Shown here piece by piece: positions 26,811 to 35,936 of a DNA stretch of 64,000 nt. The translations under genes and the position numbers were made by a program. This DNA is from Parafrankia irregularis (GTDB lineage Bacteria; Actinomycetota; Actinomycetes; Frankiales; Frankiaceae): positions 434,001 to 498,000 of the forward strand of contig NZ_FAOZ01000003.1 of assembly GCF_001536285.1 (NCBI RefSeq). The letters are read 5' to 3'. Positions within the stretch are counted from its first letter, which is position 1; every line of letters starts with the position of its first letter. The notes under the pieces were generated by a model. That model did not search any database. It worked only from the letters and a program-made list of their open reading frames with translations, and was not told the origin of the DNA.

Positions 26811-29030
26811 ATGAGCGCCGCCGACACCTCCACCGGGGAGTCCGTGCCCTCGGTAGCCGGTCTGGCAGCCGGTCTGATCGACGCGGAGGCGGAACGGCAG
26901 CAGCGGCAGGCTCAGGAACAGCGGGACGTACTGTTCGCGGACGATCTCCTGCCGGGTGTCGGTGGCGAGGCGCTGTCGCTGCGCGAGGGGCTGGCCGCGG
27001 GCGGGTCGCTGACCTTCCTGATCCTGGTGCTGCTGAACGCCCTGGACGAACTGGAGTCGGCGGCGCTGTCTGTGTTGGCGCCGGACATCAGGGACTCCTT
27101 CGGGCTCTCCGACGGCGCGATCGTGTTCATCTCGGCGGCGGCTGGCGCCTTCCTGGTGCTGGGTGCCCTGCCGATGGGCTATCTGGCGGACCACCTGCGG
27201 CGCAGCCGCGTGATCGGCTGGGCCGGTGTCGCGTTCTCGGCGATGGTCCTCGCCTCCGGCCTGGCAGCGAACGCGTTCCTGTTCTTTCTGGCCCGGTTCG
27301 GTGTCGGGGTCGCGAAGTCGAGCAACAACACGGTGCACGGCTCGCTGATCGCCGACGCCTACCCGATCGGGGTACGGGGCCGGCTCTCCGCCTCCATCTA
27401 CGGCGCGGCGCGCGTCGCCGGCGCGCTGAGCCCGCTGATCGTCGCCGGAATAGCCACCTGGGCCGGCGGGGACGACGGCTGGCGCTGGCCGTTCCTGATC
27501 CTCGGGCTGCCTGCCCTGGCAGTCGCGATCATCGCGTTCCGGCTGCCGGAGCCACCGCGGGGCCAGCAGGAGATGCGCTCGGTCCTCGGTGAGGTGGTGG
27601 AGGACGCCGAGCCGATGCCGATCTCGGTCGAGGCCGCGTTCGCCCGGCTGATGCGCATCCGCACCGTGAAGACGGCGATCATCGCGTTCTCCGCACTCGG
27701 GTTCAGCCTGTTCACCACGAGCGTCCTGGCGAACCTGTGGGCTGATGACCACTACGGCATGTCGACGTTCCAGCGGGGCCTGATGGGCTCGCTCGGCGGT
27801 GCCGCGCTGGTCGTCGCGCTGCCGCTGGTCGCACCCCGCTACGACCGGCTCTACCACCGTGACCCGCAGCGTGCGGTGCGGCTGCTCGGCCTGTGCGTGC
27901 TGCCGGGCGCGGTGCTGCTGCCGGTCCAGTGGCTCATGCCGGGCTGGGTCGGTTTCATGCTGCTGAGCATTCCGGGTGCGGTGTTCGCGTCGGTCGCGTT
28001 CGCGATGGTCGGCCCGGTGGTGCAGTCGGTGACGCCCTACCGGCTGCGCGGGCTGGGCATGGCGCTGGCGGCCGTCTACATGTTCTTCGTCGGTGCCACC
28101 GGGGGCGCGATCCTCTCCGGGCTGATCAGCAACGCCTACGACCCCCGGGTCGCCGTTCTGGTGATCGGGATCCCGGCGACCCTGGTCGGCGGCCTGATGA
28201 TGATCCGCGGCGCGTCGTTCGTGAAGAGCGACCTGTCGCTGGTGGTCGCGGACCTGCGCGAGGAACTCGCCGAACGCGACCGGCAGAAGGCCGATCCCGA
28301 GAACATCCCGGTGCTGCAGGTCAACAACATCGACTTCTCCTACGGCAACGTGCAGGTCCTGTTCGACGTCGCGTTCGAGGTACGCCGCGGCGAGACCCTG
28401 GCGCTGCTCGGGACGAACGGCGCCGGCAAGTCGACGATCCTGAAGGTCGTCTGCGGGCTCGGTACCCCGTCGCGGGGCGTCGTGCGGCTCGGCGGCCGGA
28501 CGATCACCTACGTCTCGCCGGAACAGCGCGGGAAGTACGGCGTGCACCTGCTGCCCGGCGGCAGGGGCGTGTTCGCCGACATGACCATCCGGGAGAACCT
28601 GGAGATGGCGGCGTTCCGGATGCGCCGCGACCGCGCCGACCGCGACCGCCGGTTCGGCTATGTCCTCGGGCTGTTCCCCGACCTCGCCGGCCGCCAGTCA
28701 CAGCTGGCGGGGTCACTGTCCGGCGGCCAGCAGCAGATGCTGGCGCTGGCGATGGTCCTCCTGCACGACCCCGAGGTACTGCTCATCGACGAGCTCTCCC
28801 TCGGCCTCGCGCCGGCGGTGGTGCAGGACCTGCTTGCCATCCTCGAACGGCTCAAGGCCGACGGGCTGACGATCGTCGTCGTCGAGCAGTCGCTGAACAT
28901 CGCCCTCGCCATCGCCGACCGGGCCGTGTTCCTGGAGAAAGGCCAGGTCCGCTTCACCGGGCCGGCCCGTGAGCTCGCCGAACGCGACGACCTGGCCCGC
29001 GCGGTGTTCCTCGGCCGGGAAGGCGGCTGA
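26811..29030 (+). CDS. MFS transporter fused to a LivF-type ABC ATPase
   Basis: This 739-residue two-part protein starts at the ATG at 26811, with only a weak ribosome binding site. Residues about 60-480 form a complete twelve-helix MFS carrier with the family motif A (GYLADHLRRSRV) and an N-terminal LNALDELESAAL segment resembling the Spinster-like group. From about residue 505 a LivF-type ATPase follows: Walker A GTNGAGKST (about 532-540), LSGGQQQMLALAM (about 635), Walker B LLIDELSLGLAP, and VEQS in the switch position. No stop or frameshift separates them. The next gene fuses LivH, LivM and LivG, so this ATPase half probably completes that importer while the MFS half may move the same or a related solute. 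The chimera is unusual. Confidence 0.88.
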   Translation: MSAADTSTGESVPSVAGLAAGLIDAEAERQQRQAQEQRDVLFADDLLPGVGGEALSLREGLAAGGSLTFLILVLLNALDELESAALSVLAPDIRDSFGLSDGAIVFISAAAGAFLVLGALPMGYLADHLRRSRVIGWAGVAFSAMVLASGLAANAFLFFLARFGVGVAKSSNNTVHGSLIADAYPIGVRGRLSASIYGAARVAGALSPLIVAGIATWAGGDDGWRWPFLILGLPALAVAIIAFRLPEPPRGQQEMRSVLGEVVEDAEPMPISVEAAFARLMRIRTVKTAIIAFSALGFSLFTTSVLANLWADDHYGMSTFQRGLMGSLGGAALVVALPLVAPRYDRLYHRDPQRAVRLLGLCVLPGAVLLPVQWLMPGWVGFMLLSIPGAVFASVAFAMVGPVVQSVTPYRLRGLGMALAAVYMFFVGATGGAILSGLISNAYDPRVAVLVIGIPATLVGGLMMIRGASFVKSDLSLVVADLREELAERDRQKADPENIPVLQVNNIDFSYGNVQVLFDVAFEVRRGETLALLGTNGAGKSTILKVVCGLGTPSRGVVRLGGRTITYVSPEQRGKYGVHLLPGGRGVFADMTIRENLEMAAFRMRRDRADRDRRFGYVLGLFPDLAGRQSQLAGSLSGGQQQMLALAMVLLHDPEVLLIDELSLGLAPAVVQDLLAILERLKADGLTIVVVEQSLNIALAIADRAVFLEKGQVRFTGPARELAERDDLARAVFLGREGG

Positions 29031-29035
29031 CCACC

Positions 29036-31903
29036 ATGCAGATGCCCACCACCCAGCTGCTGTTCGACGGTGCCGTCAGTGGCCTCGTCATCGGCCTGCT
29101 CGCGATCAGCATCGTCCTCGTCCACCGTTCCACCCGCGTCATCAACTTCGCCGTCGCGAACATGGGCCTCATCGGGTCGGCACTGTTCGCGCTGTTCGTC
29201 GTCCGGTGGAACGTCCCCTACTGGGTGGCGCTGCCACTGTCGCTGCTCATCGGCGCGGCCTTCGGCGCGCTCGTCGACCTCACGGTGATCCGGCGGCTGT
29301 TCTCCGCGCCCCGGGTCATCCTGCTGGTCGCCACCATCGGTGTCGCCCAGCTCGCCCTCACCGTCGTCACCGCCCTCCCGGACCTCGACGACCACCCGAG
29401 TGAGCACTACCCGGTGCCCTGGGGAGGCGCCTGGTCGCCGGCGAGCGACCTGCGGATCACCGGGGCACAGCTGAGCGCCCTGGTCACGGTCCCTGCCGTC
29501 GCCCTCCTGCTCGGCCTCTTCCTGAGCCGCACCGTGCTCGGCCGCACCGTCCGGGCCTCGGCCAGCAACCCCGAGCTCGCCCGGCTGCAGGGCATCAGCC
29601 CGAAGGCCGTCTCGACCGCCATGTGGGCGCTGGCCGGGCTGATCGGGACACTCTGCCTCATCCTGATCTCGGCACAGAACAGGTCGCTGGACCAGATCGC
29701 CACGCTCGGCCCCACCACCCTGGTCCGCGCCCTGGCCGCGGCGGTGATCGCCCGGATGGTGTCGCTGTGGACCGCGATGCTCGCCGGTGTGCTGCTGGGG
29801 CTGCTGCAGTCGTTCGTCCAGTTCAACTGGCTCGACCAGCCCGGTCTCACCGACCTGGTCATCCTCCTGCTGGTCCTGGCCGCGGTCCTCGTCGTCAGCC
29901 GCGGCCGGGATACCGGGACCTCGGCGTTCTCGTTCGCCCCCAGGACCGCACCGATCCCCGAGCGGCTGCGTGACATCTGGTGGGTCCGCCACCTGGAGCG
30001 CGGCCCGCTCCTGCTCCTCGGCCTGCTCGCCGTCGTCCTGCCGCTGCTGGTCCACCAGCCATCCCGGCAGCTGCTCTACACGATCATTCTCTGCTACGCG
30101 ATCTGCGCGGCCTCGGTCACCATCCTCACCGGCTGGGCCGGGCAGCTCTCCCTCGGGCAGATGGCCTTCGCCGGCCTCGGCGCCCTCACCGCCGCGGCGC
30201 TGAACCGCGGCCTGCGGATCCCGTTCGGGGGCAGCACCCTCAGCCTGAACGCGTTGCCCTTCCCGTTGTCCGTCCTGCTCGCGAGCCTCGGCACGGCCGC
30301 CCTCGCCGCGCTGGTCGGCACCGGGGCGCTGCGCGTGCGCGGGCTGCTTCTGGCGGTCAGCACCTTCGCCTTCGGTATCGCCGCCGAGCAGTACCTCTAC
30401 CGGCGCGAGCTGTTCCAGGACGAAGGGGCCCACAGCGCCTCGTTCCCCCGCACCACCGCCTTCGGCATCGACATCACCAGCCAGCGCAGCTACTACTACC
30501 TCGTCCTGGTGGTACTCGCCGTCGTGCTGGCCGTCGTCGCCCGGCTGCGCCGCTCCGGCATCGGGCGGACCACCGTCGGGGTCCGGGACAACCCGGCGAC
30601 CGCCGCCGCCTACACCGTCGGCACGACCCGGGTGAAGCTGCGCGCGTTCGCGCTCGCCGGCGGCATCGCCGGCCTCGGGGGAAGCCTGCTCGCCGGAACC
30701 GTCCAGAACGTCCCCTACGCCGACAGGTACTTCCTGTCCGCCGACTCGCTCGCGCTCGTGTCGATCGTGGTCATCGGCGGCCTCGGCTCGGTCTACGGCC
30801 CCGTCCTCGGCGCCATCTGGGTCATCGGCCTGCCTGCCATCTTCCCCGACAACGACCTCATCCCGCTGCTCACCTCCAGTCTCGGCCTGCTCATCCTGCT
30901 GCTCTACTTTCCCGGCGGCCTCGTCCAGATCGGCTACGCCGCCCGCGACGCCTTCCTGCGCCTCGCCGACAGCCGGCTCGGCCCCGCACCCACCACCGCT
31001 CCGAGGGCCACCGCGGCGAAGGCGCTCACCCGAACCGTCCCCCGCGAACCGCTCCCCACAGGACGGCCGGTCCTCACCACCAGCGACCTCCGGGTCCGGT
31101 TCGGTGGCCTCACCGCCGTCGACGGGGTGTCCCTCCACGTCCAGCCGGGCGAGATCGTCGGGCTGATCGGCACCAACGGCGCCGGCAAGTCCACCCTGAT
31201 GCACGCCATCGGCGGCTTCCTCGCCGCCGACGGCACCGTCGAGCTCGCCGGGCAGGACATCACCAACGCGAGCCCGGCCACCCGCGCCCGCGCCGGACTC
31301 GGCCGCACCTTCCAGACCGCCACCCTCTTCCCCGAGCTCACCGTCCGCCAGACCGTCCAGATCGCGCTGGAGGCACGCGGCCACACCAGGCTCCTGCGCA
31401 CCGCCCTGCACCTGCCCCACAGCTTCCGCCACGAACGCGCCCAACGAGCCGCGGCCGACGACCTGATCGGCTTCCTCGGCCTCGGCCGCTACGCGGACGC
31501 GTTCATCGCCGACCTGTCCACCGGCACCCGCCGCATCGTCGAGCTCGCCGGCCTGCTCGCCCTCGACGCGCGCCTGCTCTGCCTCGACGAGCCGACCGCG
31601 GGGGTGGCCCAGCGGGAGACGGAAGCGTTCGGGCCACTCATCCAGGAGATCCGCCGCGAACTCGACGCCGCCATGCTCGTCATCGAACACGACATGCCCC
31701 TGATCATGGGCATCAGCGACCGCGTCTACTGCCTCGAGACCGGACGGGTCATCGCCGAGGGTGCGCCGGGAGTCGTCCGCGACGACCCGAAGGTCATCGC
31801 CAGCTACCTCGGCACCGACGAACGCGCCATCAGCCGGAGCGGCAGCGTGCCCGGACCGGCGGCGAACGACAACGAGGCCATCGGCACGCCGGCGTCCCCG
31901 TGA
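29036..31903 (+). CDS. Fused LivH-LivM-LivG: two permeases and an ATPase in one protein
   Basis: This 955-residue protein starts five bases after the MFS-ATPase gene. A LivH-type permease (residues 1 to about 300, with VHRSTRVINFAVANMG) and a LivM-type permease (about 325-640, GWAGQLSLGQMAFAGLGAL) are followed by a Pro/Ala/Thr linker. A LivG-type ATPase starts near 679: Walker A GTNGAGKST (about 711), GRTFQTATLFPELTVRQTV, the signature LSTGTRRIVELAGLL, and Walker B LLCLDEPTAGV (about 850). It pairs with the LivF domain of the preceding chimera and the lipoprotein downstream. The first importer in this window (12019) instead fuses LivF to the permeases, so the two operons made complementary fusions. 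Confidence 0.9.
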   Translation: MQMPTTQLLFDGAVSGLVIGLLAISIVLVHRSTRVINFAVANMGLIGSALFALFVVRWNVPYWVALPLSLLIGAAFGALVDLTVIRRLFSAPRVILLVATIGVAQLALTVVTALPDLDDHPSEHYPVPWGGAWSPASDLRITGAQLSALVTVPAVALLLGLFLSRTVLGRTVRASASNPELARLQGISPKAVSTAMWALAGLIGTLCLILISAQNRSLDQIATLGPTTLVRALAAAVIARMVSLWTAMLAGVLLGLLQSFVQFNWLDQPGLTDLVILLLVLAAVLVVSRGRDTGTSAFSFAPRTAPIPERLRDIWWVRHLERGPLLLLGLLAVVLPLLVHQPSRQLLYTIILCYAICAASVTILTGWAGQLSLGQMAFAGLGALTAAALNRGLRIPFGGSTLSLNALPFPLSVLLASLGTAALAALVGTGALRVRGLLLAVSTFAFGIAAEQYLYRRELFQDEGAHSASFPRTTAFGIDITSQRSYYYLVLVVLAVVLAVVARLRRSGIGRTTVGVRDNPATAAAYTVGTTRVKLRAFALAGGIAGLGGSLLAGTVQNVPYADRYFLSADSLALVSIVVIGGLGSVYGPVLGAIWVIGLPAIFPDNDLIPLLTSSLGLLILLLYFPGGLVQIGYAARDAFLRLADSRLGPAPTTAPRATAAKALTRTVPREPLPTGRPVLTTSDLRVRFGGLTAVDGVSLHVQPGEIVGLIGTNGAGKSTLMHAIGGFLAADGTVELAGQDITNASPATRARAGLGRTFQTATLFPELTVRQTVQIALEARGHTRLLRTALHLPHSFRHERAQRAAADDLIGFLGLGRYADAFIADLSTGTRRIVELAGLLALDARLLCLDEPTAGVAQRETEAFGPLIQEIRRELDAAMLVIEHDMPLIMGISDRVYCLETGRVIAEGAPGVVRDDPKVIASYLGTDERAISRSGSVPGPAANDNEAIGTPASP

Positions 31904-31974
31904 GCAAAGCACCCGCAACATCCACCGAGATCCCTCCCTTTCCGCCAGCCATCGTTTTTCTGGAGTTCCCTCAG

Positions 31975-33294
31975 ATGACTTCGCGTCGCCGTGCCCACCG
32001 ATTCGGGTCCTTATTCCTCGCGGCTACCGCCGCGCTCACCTTCGCCGCGTGCAGCGTCGAGTCGGACGACGACAGCGGCACGCCATCAGCCGGGGGGGCT
32101 ACTCCCGAGGCGTATCCACCTCCGCCGGCCTCGGCGACCGCGCCCGGGGTCACCTCCGACAGCATAAAGATCGGCTTTGTCTATCCCGACCTGGAGAAGG
32201 TCAAGCAGTATGTGGATGTCGACCACGGTGACTATCAGGCCGTCTTCCAGGCACTGGTCGACAAGGTGAACAAGGACGGCGGCATCGCCGGCCGCAGAAT
32301 CGTTCCGGTGTTCGGCGCGGTCGATGTGCTGTCGCCCGCCGGGGCCTCGGAGACCTGCGTCAGGCTGACCGAGGACGAGAAGGTCTTCGCCGCGCTCGGC
32401 AGCCTCAACGCCGAAGATGTGAACTGCTATGTGCAGACCCACAAGACGCTGGTCGTCGGCGGCGATCTCACCGCCGAGCGCTATGCCAGGGCCCAGGCGC
32501 CCTGGGTTTCCGACCTCCGAGGCGGCGACGAGCTCGGCGAGGGCCTGCAGCTGTACATCGACAAGGGCGTCCTGCGGGGCAGGAAGCTCGCGGTCGTCGC
32601 CTACCGCGACGACCAGGCCGTCCTGGACAAGGTCGTCCTGTCCACCCTGCGCTCGAAGAACATTCCCGTCACCGAGACGGGTGTTCTCGACGCCGACACC
32701 ACCGACCCCGCCGCCGTCTCGTCGCAGCTGAACGTCTTCATCCAGAAGTTCCAGTCGGCGGGTGTGGACACCGTGCTCCTCGTCGGAGGCTCCCAGGCCC
32801 AGTTCCCGACCGAACTGCAGAAGACCGGCTATCGCCCCCGCCTGTTGTTCGCGAATGCCAACACGGCCAGTTCCTACGTGCTGACGAATCGAAACGGCGA
32901 TCTCAGCGTCCTCGACGACTCACTCGCCCTCGGGCAGGCGACGAACTACTCCGACCCGAAGATCAACCCGTGTAGCTCCACGGTCGAGGCCGCCCTGCCC
33001 CAGACCAGGGGAAAGATCGTCGAGCCGGCCCTCACGCCTGCCGGGCAACCCTCCTGGGGCACCTCCGAATCCGTGGCCTGCCGCTACCTGACCCTGTTCC
33101 AGGCCATCGCCGAGAAGGCAGGCAAGGACCTCACCTACAAATCCTTCCAGGACGCCGCCTTCTCGCTGGGCAGCTTCCACATACCGACGCTCGTCGACGC
33201 GGCGACGTACAGCCGCCAGTCGCCGGCCGGCGACATCCCGCCGACGATCCTTCCGTGGGATCCGGCGAAGAAGGCGTTTCTTTCCGCCGGCTGA
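31975..33294 (+). CDS. Substrate-binding lipoprotein of the glycoside-island importer
   Basis: This 439-residue protein starts at the ATG at 31975, 71 bases after the permease fusion. The signal peptide ends in a lipobox (LTFAAC, Cys about residue 24) and is followed by a Ser/Asp/Pro/Ala linker. The receptor domain begins at TSDSIKIGFVYPDLEK and contains NKDGGIAGRRIVPVFG, typical of Peripla_BP_6. Ligands of this class are usually amino acids or organic acids. Its place among glycosidases suggests a glycosylated or acidic plant compound. It is quite different from the receptor at 10513, so the two importers probably differ in substrate. Confidence 0.88.
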   Translation: MTSRRRAHRFGSLFLAATAALTFAACSVESDDDSGTPSAGGATPEAYPPPPASATAPGVTSDSIKIGFVYPDLEKVKQYVDVDHGDYQAVFQALVDKVNKDGGIAGRRIVPVFGAVDVLSPAGASETCVRLTEDEKVFAALGSLNAEDVNCYVQTHKTLVVGGDLTAERYARAQAPWVSDLRGGDELGEGLQLYIDKGVLRGRKLAVVAYRDDQAVLDKVVLSTLRSKNIPVTETGVLDADTTDPAAVSSQLNVFIQKFQSAGVDTVLLVGGSQAQFPTELQKTGYRPRLLFANANTASSYVLTNRNGDLSVLDDSLALGQATNYSDPKINPCSSTVEAALPQTRGKIVEPALTPAGQPSWGTSESVACRYLTLFQAIAEKAGKDLTYKSFQDAAFSLGSFHIPTLVDAATYSRQSPAGDIPPTILPWDPAKKAFLSAG

Positions 33295-33478
33295 CCAGCC
33301 GTTGCCCGAACGCCGCCCCGCCCGGCCGGCGACAAACGGCCGGGCGGCGGCTCACCCGAGCAGGCCGGCCACCGGGACACCGGGCCACCGGTGTCAGGAG
33401 ACAGGACATGTCGTTCCCGCTTCCGGTCGGAGAGACACCGCGCATGCCGGGCGAACCGCGCCATGGAGAGGAAAAGTC

Positions 33479-35914
33479 ATGACCGCCACCGCGTTGACCC
33501 CCGGCAAGGTCGCGGACCTGCTCTCCCAGCTCACGCTGGAGCAGAAGGTCGCCCAGCTCACCGGATTCGCCGTCACCGACCTCGTCGTGCGTCCGACCAG
33601 CCCCAGGCCCGGCGGCGCGGGCGCGGGCGCGGAGAAGGCCGGCCCGACCATCGACGTCGAACGGTTGCCGGCGCTGCGGCCGCACGGGGTGGGGCACCTG
33701 TCACTGGGGTGGTTCCTCGGCCACGACGCCGACAGCCTGCGGTCCGATCTCGCGCGGGTCCAGGCGGCGGTGCGCGAGGCGACACCGTTCGGGATCGGGG
33801 CGCTCGTGCACATCGAGGCGATCAGCGGCCTGCTGCACAGCTCGGGCCCGCAGTTCCCGACCTCCTGGGCGCAGGCGGCCACCTGGGAGCCGGCGCTTGT
33901 GACGCGCGCCGCCGCCGTGACCGCCGCCCAGATGCGCGCCGCCGGGATCCAGCACGCGCTGTCACCGGTCATGGATCTCGCCCGGGATCCACGGTGGGGC
34001 CGCGTGCACGAGACCTACGGGGAGGACCCGGAGCTCGCCGCGCAGTTCTCCGTCGCGTTCGTGCGCGGCATCCAGGGCACCGACGGCTCCTCCGGAGTGC
34101 TCGCGACGGGCAAGCACTTCGTCGGTTACGGCGCCTCCGAAGGAGGGCTCAACCAGGCCGCCACCCAGCTCGGCCGGCGCGCGCTCGTCGACGAGTACGC
34201 CGAGCCGTTCCGCCGCGCCATCGCCGAGGCCGACCTCGCGACCATCATGAACTCCTACAACGAGATCGACGGCGTCCCCTGCGTCGCGGACCGCTGGCTG
34301 CTCACCGAGCTGCTGCGCGACCAGCTCGGCTTCACCGGCCTCGTCGTCAGCGACTACGACTCCGTGACACTGCAGACCCGCTTCTTCCACACCGCGGACT
34401 CGCCGGGGCGGGCCGCCGTCCAGGCGGTCAGCGCCGGCCTCGACGTCGAGCTCCCCGGCGACACCAACTACTCCCACCTGGTCGAGGAGGTCAGGAGCGG
34501 CCGGTTCGACGAGTCGATCATCGACACCGCCGCCGCCCGCGTCCTCACCGCCAAGGCCCGCGCCGGCCTCATCCCCGGCATGTCGGCGCGCGGACCCGCT
34601 CCCGCACCCAGGACACCGGATCCCGGCGAGCCGGCGGCGGTACGCCGTGCCATCGCCGAGCGGGGCATCGTCCTGCTCGACAACGACGGGACACTGCCGC
34701 TCACGCCCCGGGCCGGCCGCATCGTGGTGGTCGGCCCCGCGGCCGACGAGCTGCGCATCCACTTCGGCGCCTACACCTCGGTCTCGAACGCCGAGGTGCC
34801 GCTGGGGATGGTCGCGGTGATGACCGGGCAGGTCCCCGGCGTCGACCCGGCGACCTTCGTCTTCACCGACATCTTCCAGCCCCGGATGCCGGGGATGGAC
34901 GAACGGTTCGAGGCCGAGGCCCGCAGGCTCCACCCTGACGCGCCCACCGTGCTCGACGCGCTGCGGCAGGCCGACCCGTCCGTCGTGTACGTCCCCCTCG
35001 GGCGGTTCGAGGCCGCCGCCGAGCACCCGCTGGACAGCGCCGCCGCCGAGCACCCGCTGGACAGCGCCGCCGTCGAGCAGGCGGTGGCCGGTGCCGACAT
35101 CGTCGTCGCCGTGGTCGGCGAACGGACCGGCTGGGTCGGCAACAACACCGCCGGGGAAGGCCAGTCGACTGCCTCCCCCACCCTGCCAGGCGACCAGGAG
35201 GCGCTCGTCGCCCTGCTGGCAGCCACGGGGAAGCCGCTGGTGACCGTGGTCGTCTCCGGGCGGCCGCTCCTGCTCGGCGCCGTCGCCCAGGCCTCCAACG
35301 CGGTCCTGCTCGCACCGCTGCTCGGCGAGGAGGCTGGCGCCGCGATCGCCGACACGCTCTTCGGCACGGTCAACCCCAGCGGCAAGCTGCCCAGCACCTT
35401 CCCCCGCCACCTCGGCCAGGTGCCCCTCTACCACGGGCACCACTACGGCAGTGGCTACGACCACCCGACGGGCTCCCGGCACGGCTACAACGACCTGGCC
35501 GACAACAGCCCGCTCTACCCCTTCGGCCACGGCCTGTCCTACAGCACGTTCGAGGTCGCCCTCGACGACTCCGCCGGGGCGGCCGTCGAGTATGTCGACG
35601 GGCTCCTGCGTGCCCGGCTCGCCGCGGCCAACACCAGCGGCGTCGACGGCGAGACCGTCGTCCAGCTCTACGCCCGCGACGAGGCGGCGACCGTGGTCCG
35701 CCCCGTCCGTCGGCTGATCGGTTTCACCCGGCTGACGCTGGCTGCGGGGCAGCGCGCGACCGTCTCGCTCGAAGCTCCCGTGGAGCGCCTGTTCTACACA
35801 CAGGTCGACGGCACCCGGGGCATCGAGGCCGGCGAGGTGACCCTGCTCGCCGGCTTCAGCAGCGACGATATCCGCGCCCACGCCACGATCACCGTTCCCG
35901 CGCGCACCGCCTGA
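33479..35914 (+). CDS. Glycoside hydrolase family 3 (beta-glucosidase-like)
   Basis: This 811-residue protein starts at the ATG at 33479, behind GGAGAGG; the longer open frame from 33302 is not supported. The barrel domain has VHETYGEDPELAAQ, GKHFVGYGASEGG and the nucleophile Asp in VVSDYDSVT (about residue 290). A sandwich domain and a fibronectin-III-like end (PFGHGLSYSTFEVALD) complete the three-domain GH3 layout. There is no export signal. A 27-base exact tandem duplication (35015-35068) repeats nine residues (AAEHPLDSA) in the sandwich domain. With GH2, the other GH3, GH78 and GH1 it can trim several sugars from the same scaffold. Confidence 0.9.
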   Translation: MTATALTPGKVADLLSQLTLEQKVAQLTGFAVTDLVVRPTSPRPGGAGAGAEKAGPTIDVERLPALRPHGVGHLSLGWFLGHDADSLRSDLARVQAAVREATPFGIGALVHIEAISGLLHSSGPQFPTSWAQAATWEPALVTRAAAVTAAQMRAAGIQHALSPVMDLARDPRWGRVHETYGEDPELAAQFSVAFVRGIQGTDGSSGVLATGKHFVGYGASEGGLNQAATQLGRRALVDEYAEPFRRAIAEADLATIMNSYNEIDGVPCVADRWLLTELLRDQLGFTGLVVSDYDSVTLQTRFFHTADSPGRAAVQAVSAGLDVELPGDTNYSHLVEEVRSGRFDESIIDTAAARVLTAKARAGLIPGMSARGPAPAPRTPDPGEPAAVRRAIAERGIVLLDNDGTLPLTPRAGRIVVVGPAADELRIHFGAYTSVSNAEVPLGMVAVMTGQVPGVDPATFVFTDIFQPRMPGMDERFEAEARRLHPDAPTVLDALRQADPSVVYVPLGRFEAAAEHPLDSAAAEHPLDSAAVEQAVAGADIVVAVVGERTGWVGNNTAGEGQSTASPTLPGDQEALVALLAATGKPLVTVVVSGRPLLLGAVAQASNAVLLAPLLGEEAGAAIADTLFGTVNPSGKLPSTFPRHLGQVPLYHGHHYGSGYDHPTGSRHGYNDLADNSPLYPFGHGLSYSTFEVALDDSAGAAVEYVDGLLRARLAAANTSGVDGETVVQLYARDEAATVVRPVRRLIGFTRLTLAAGQRATVSLEAPVERLFYTQVDGTRGIEAGEVTLLAGFSSDDIRAHATITVPARTA
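35015..35068 (+). repeat. Exact 27-bp tandem duplication inside the GH3 gene
   Basis: Bases 35015-35041 and 35042-35068 are identical and in frame, doubling the peptide AAEHPLDSA in the second GH3 domain. The exact identity implies a recent event. The fold is likely to tolerate it in a surface loop. Confidence 0.9.
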
Positions 35915-35936
35915 CCAGATCGGAGTCGAAGGTTCG

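Noticed and set aside
28658-31921. Very long minus-strand open frame (over 1,000 codons) opposite the importer genes
   Set aside because: It is a composition shadow of the plus-strand fusion gene: Gly/Arg/Glu/Asp-rich, no domain, no ribosome binding site.
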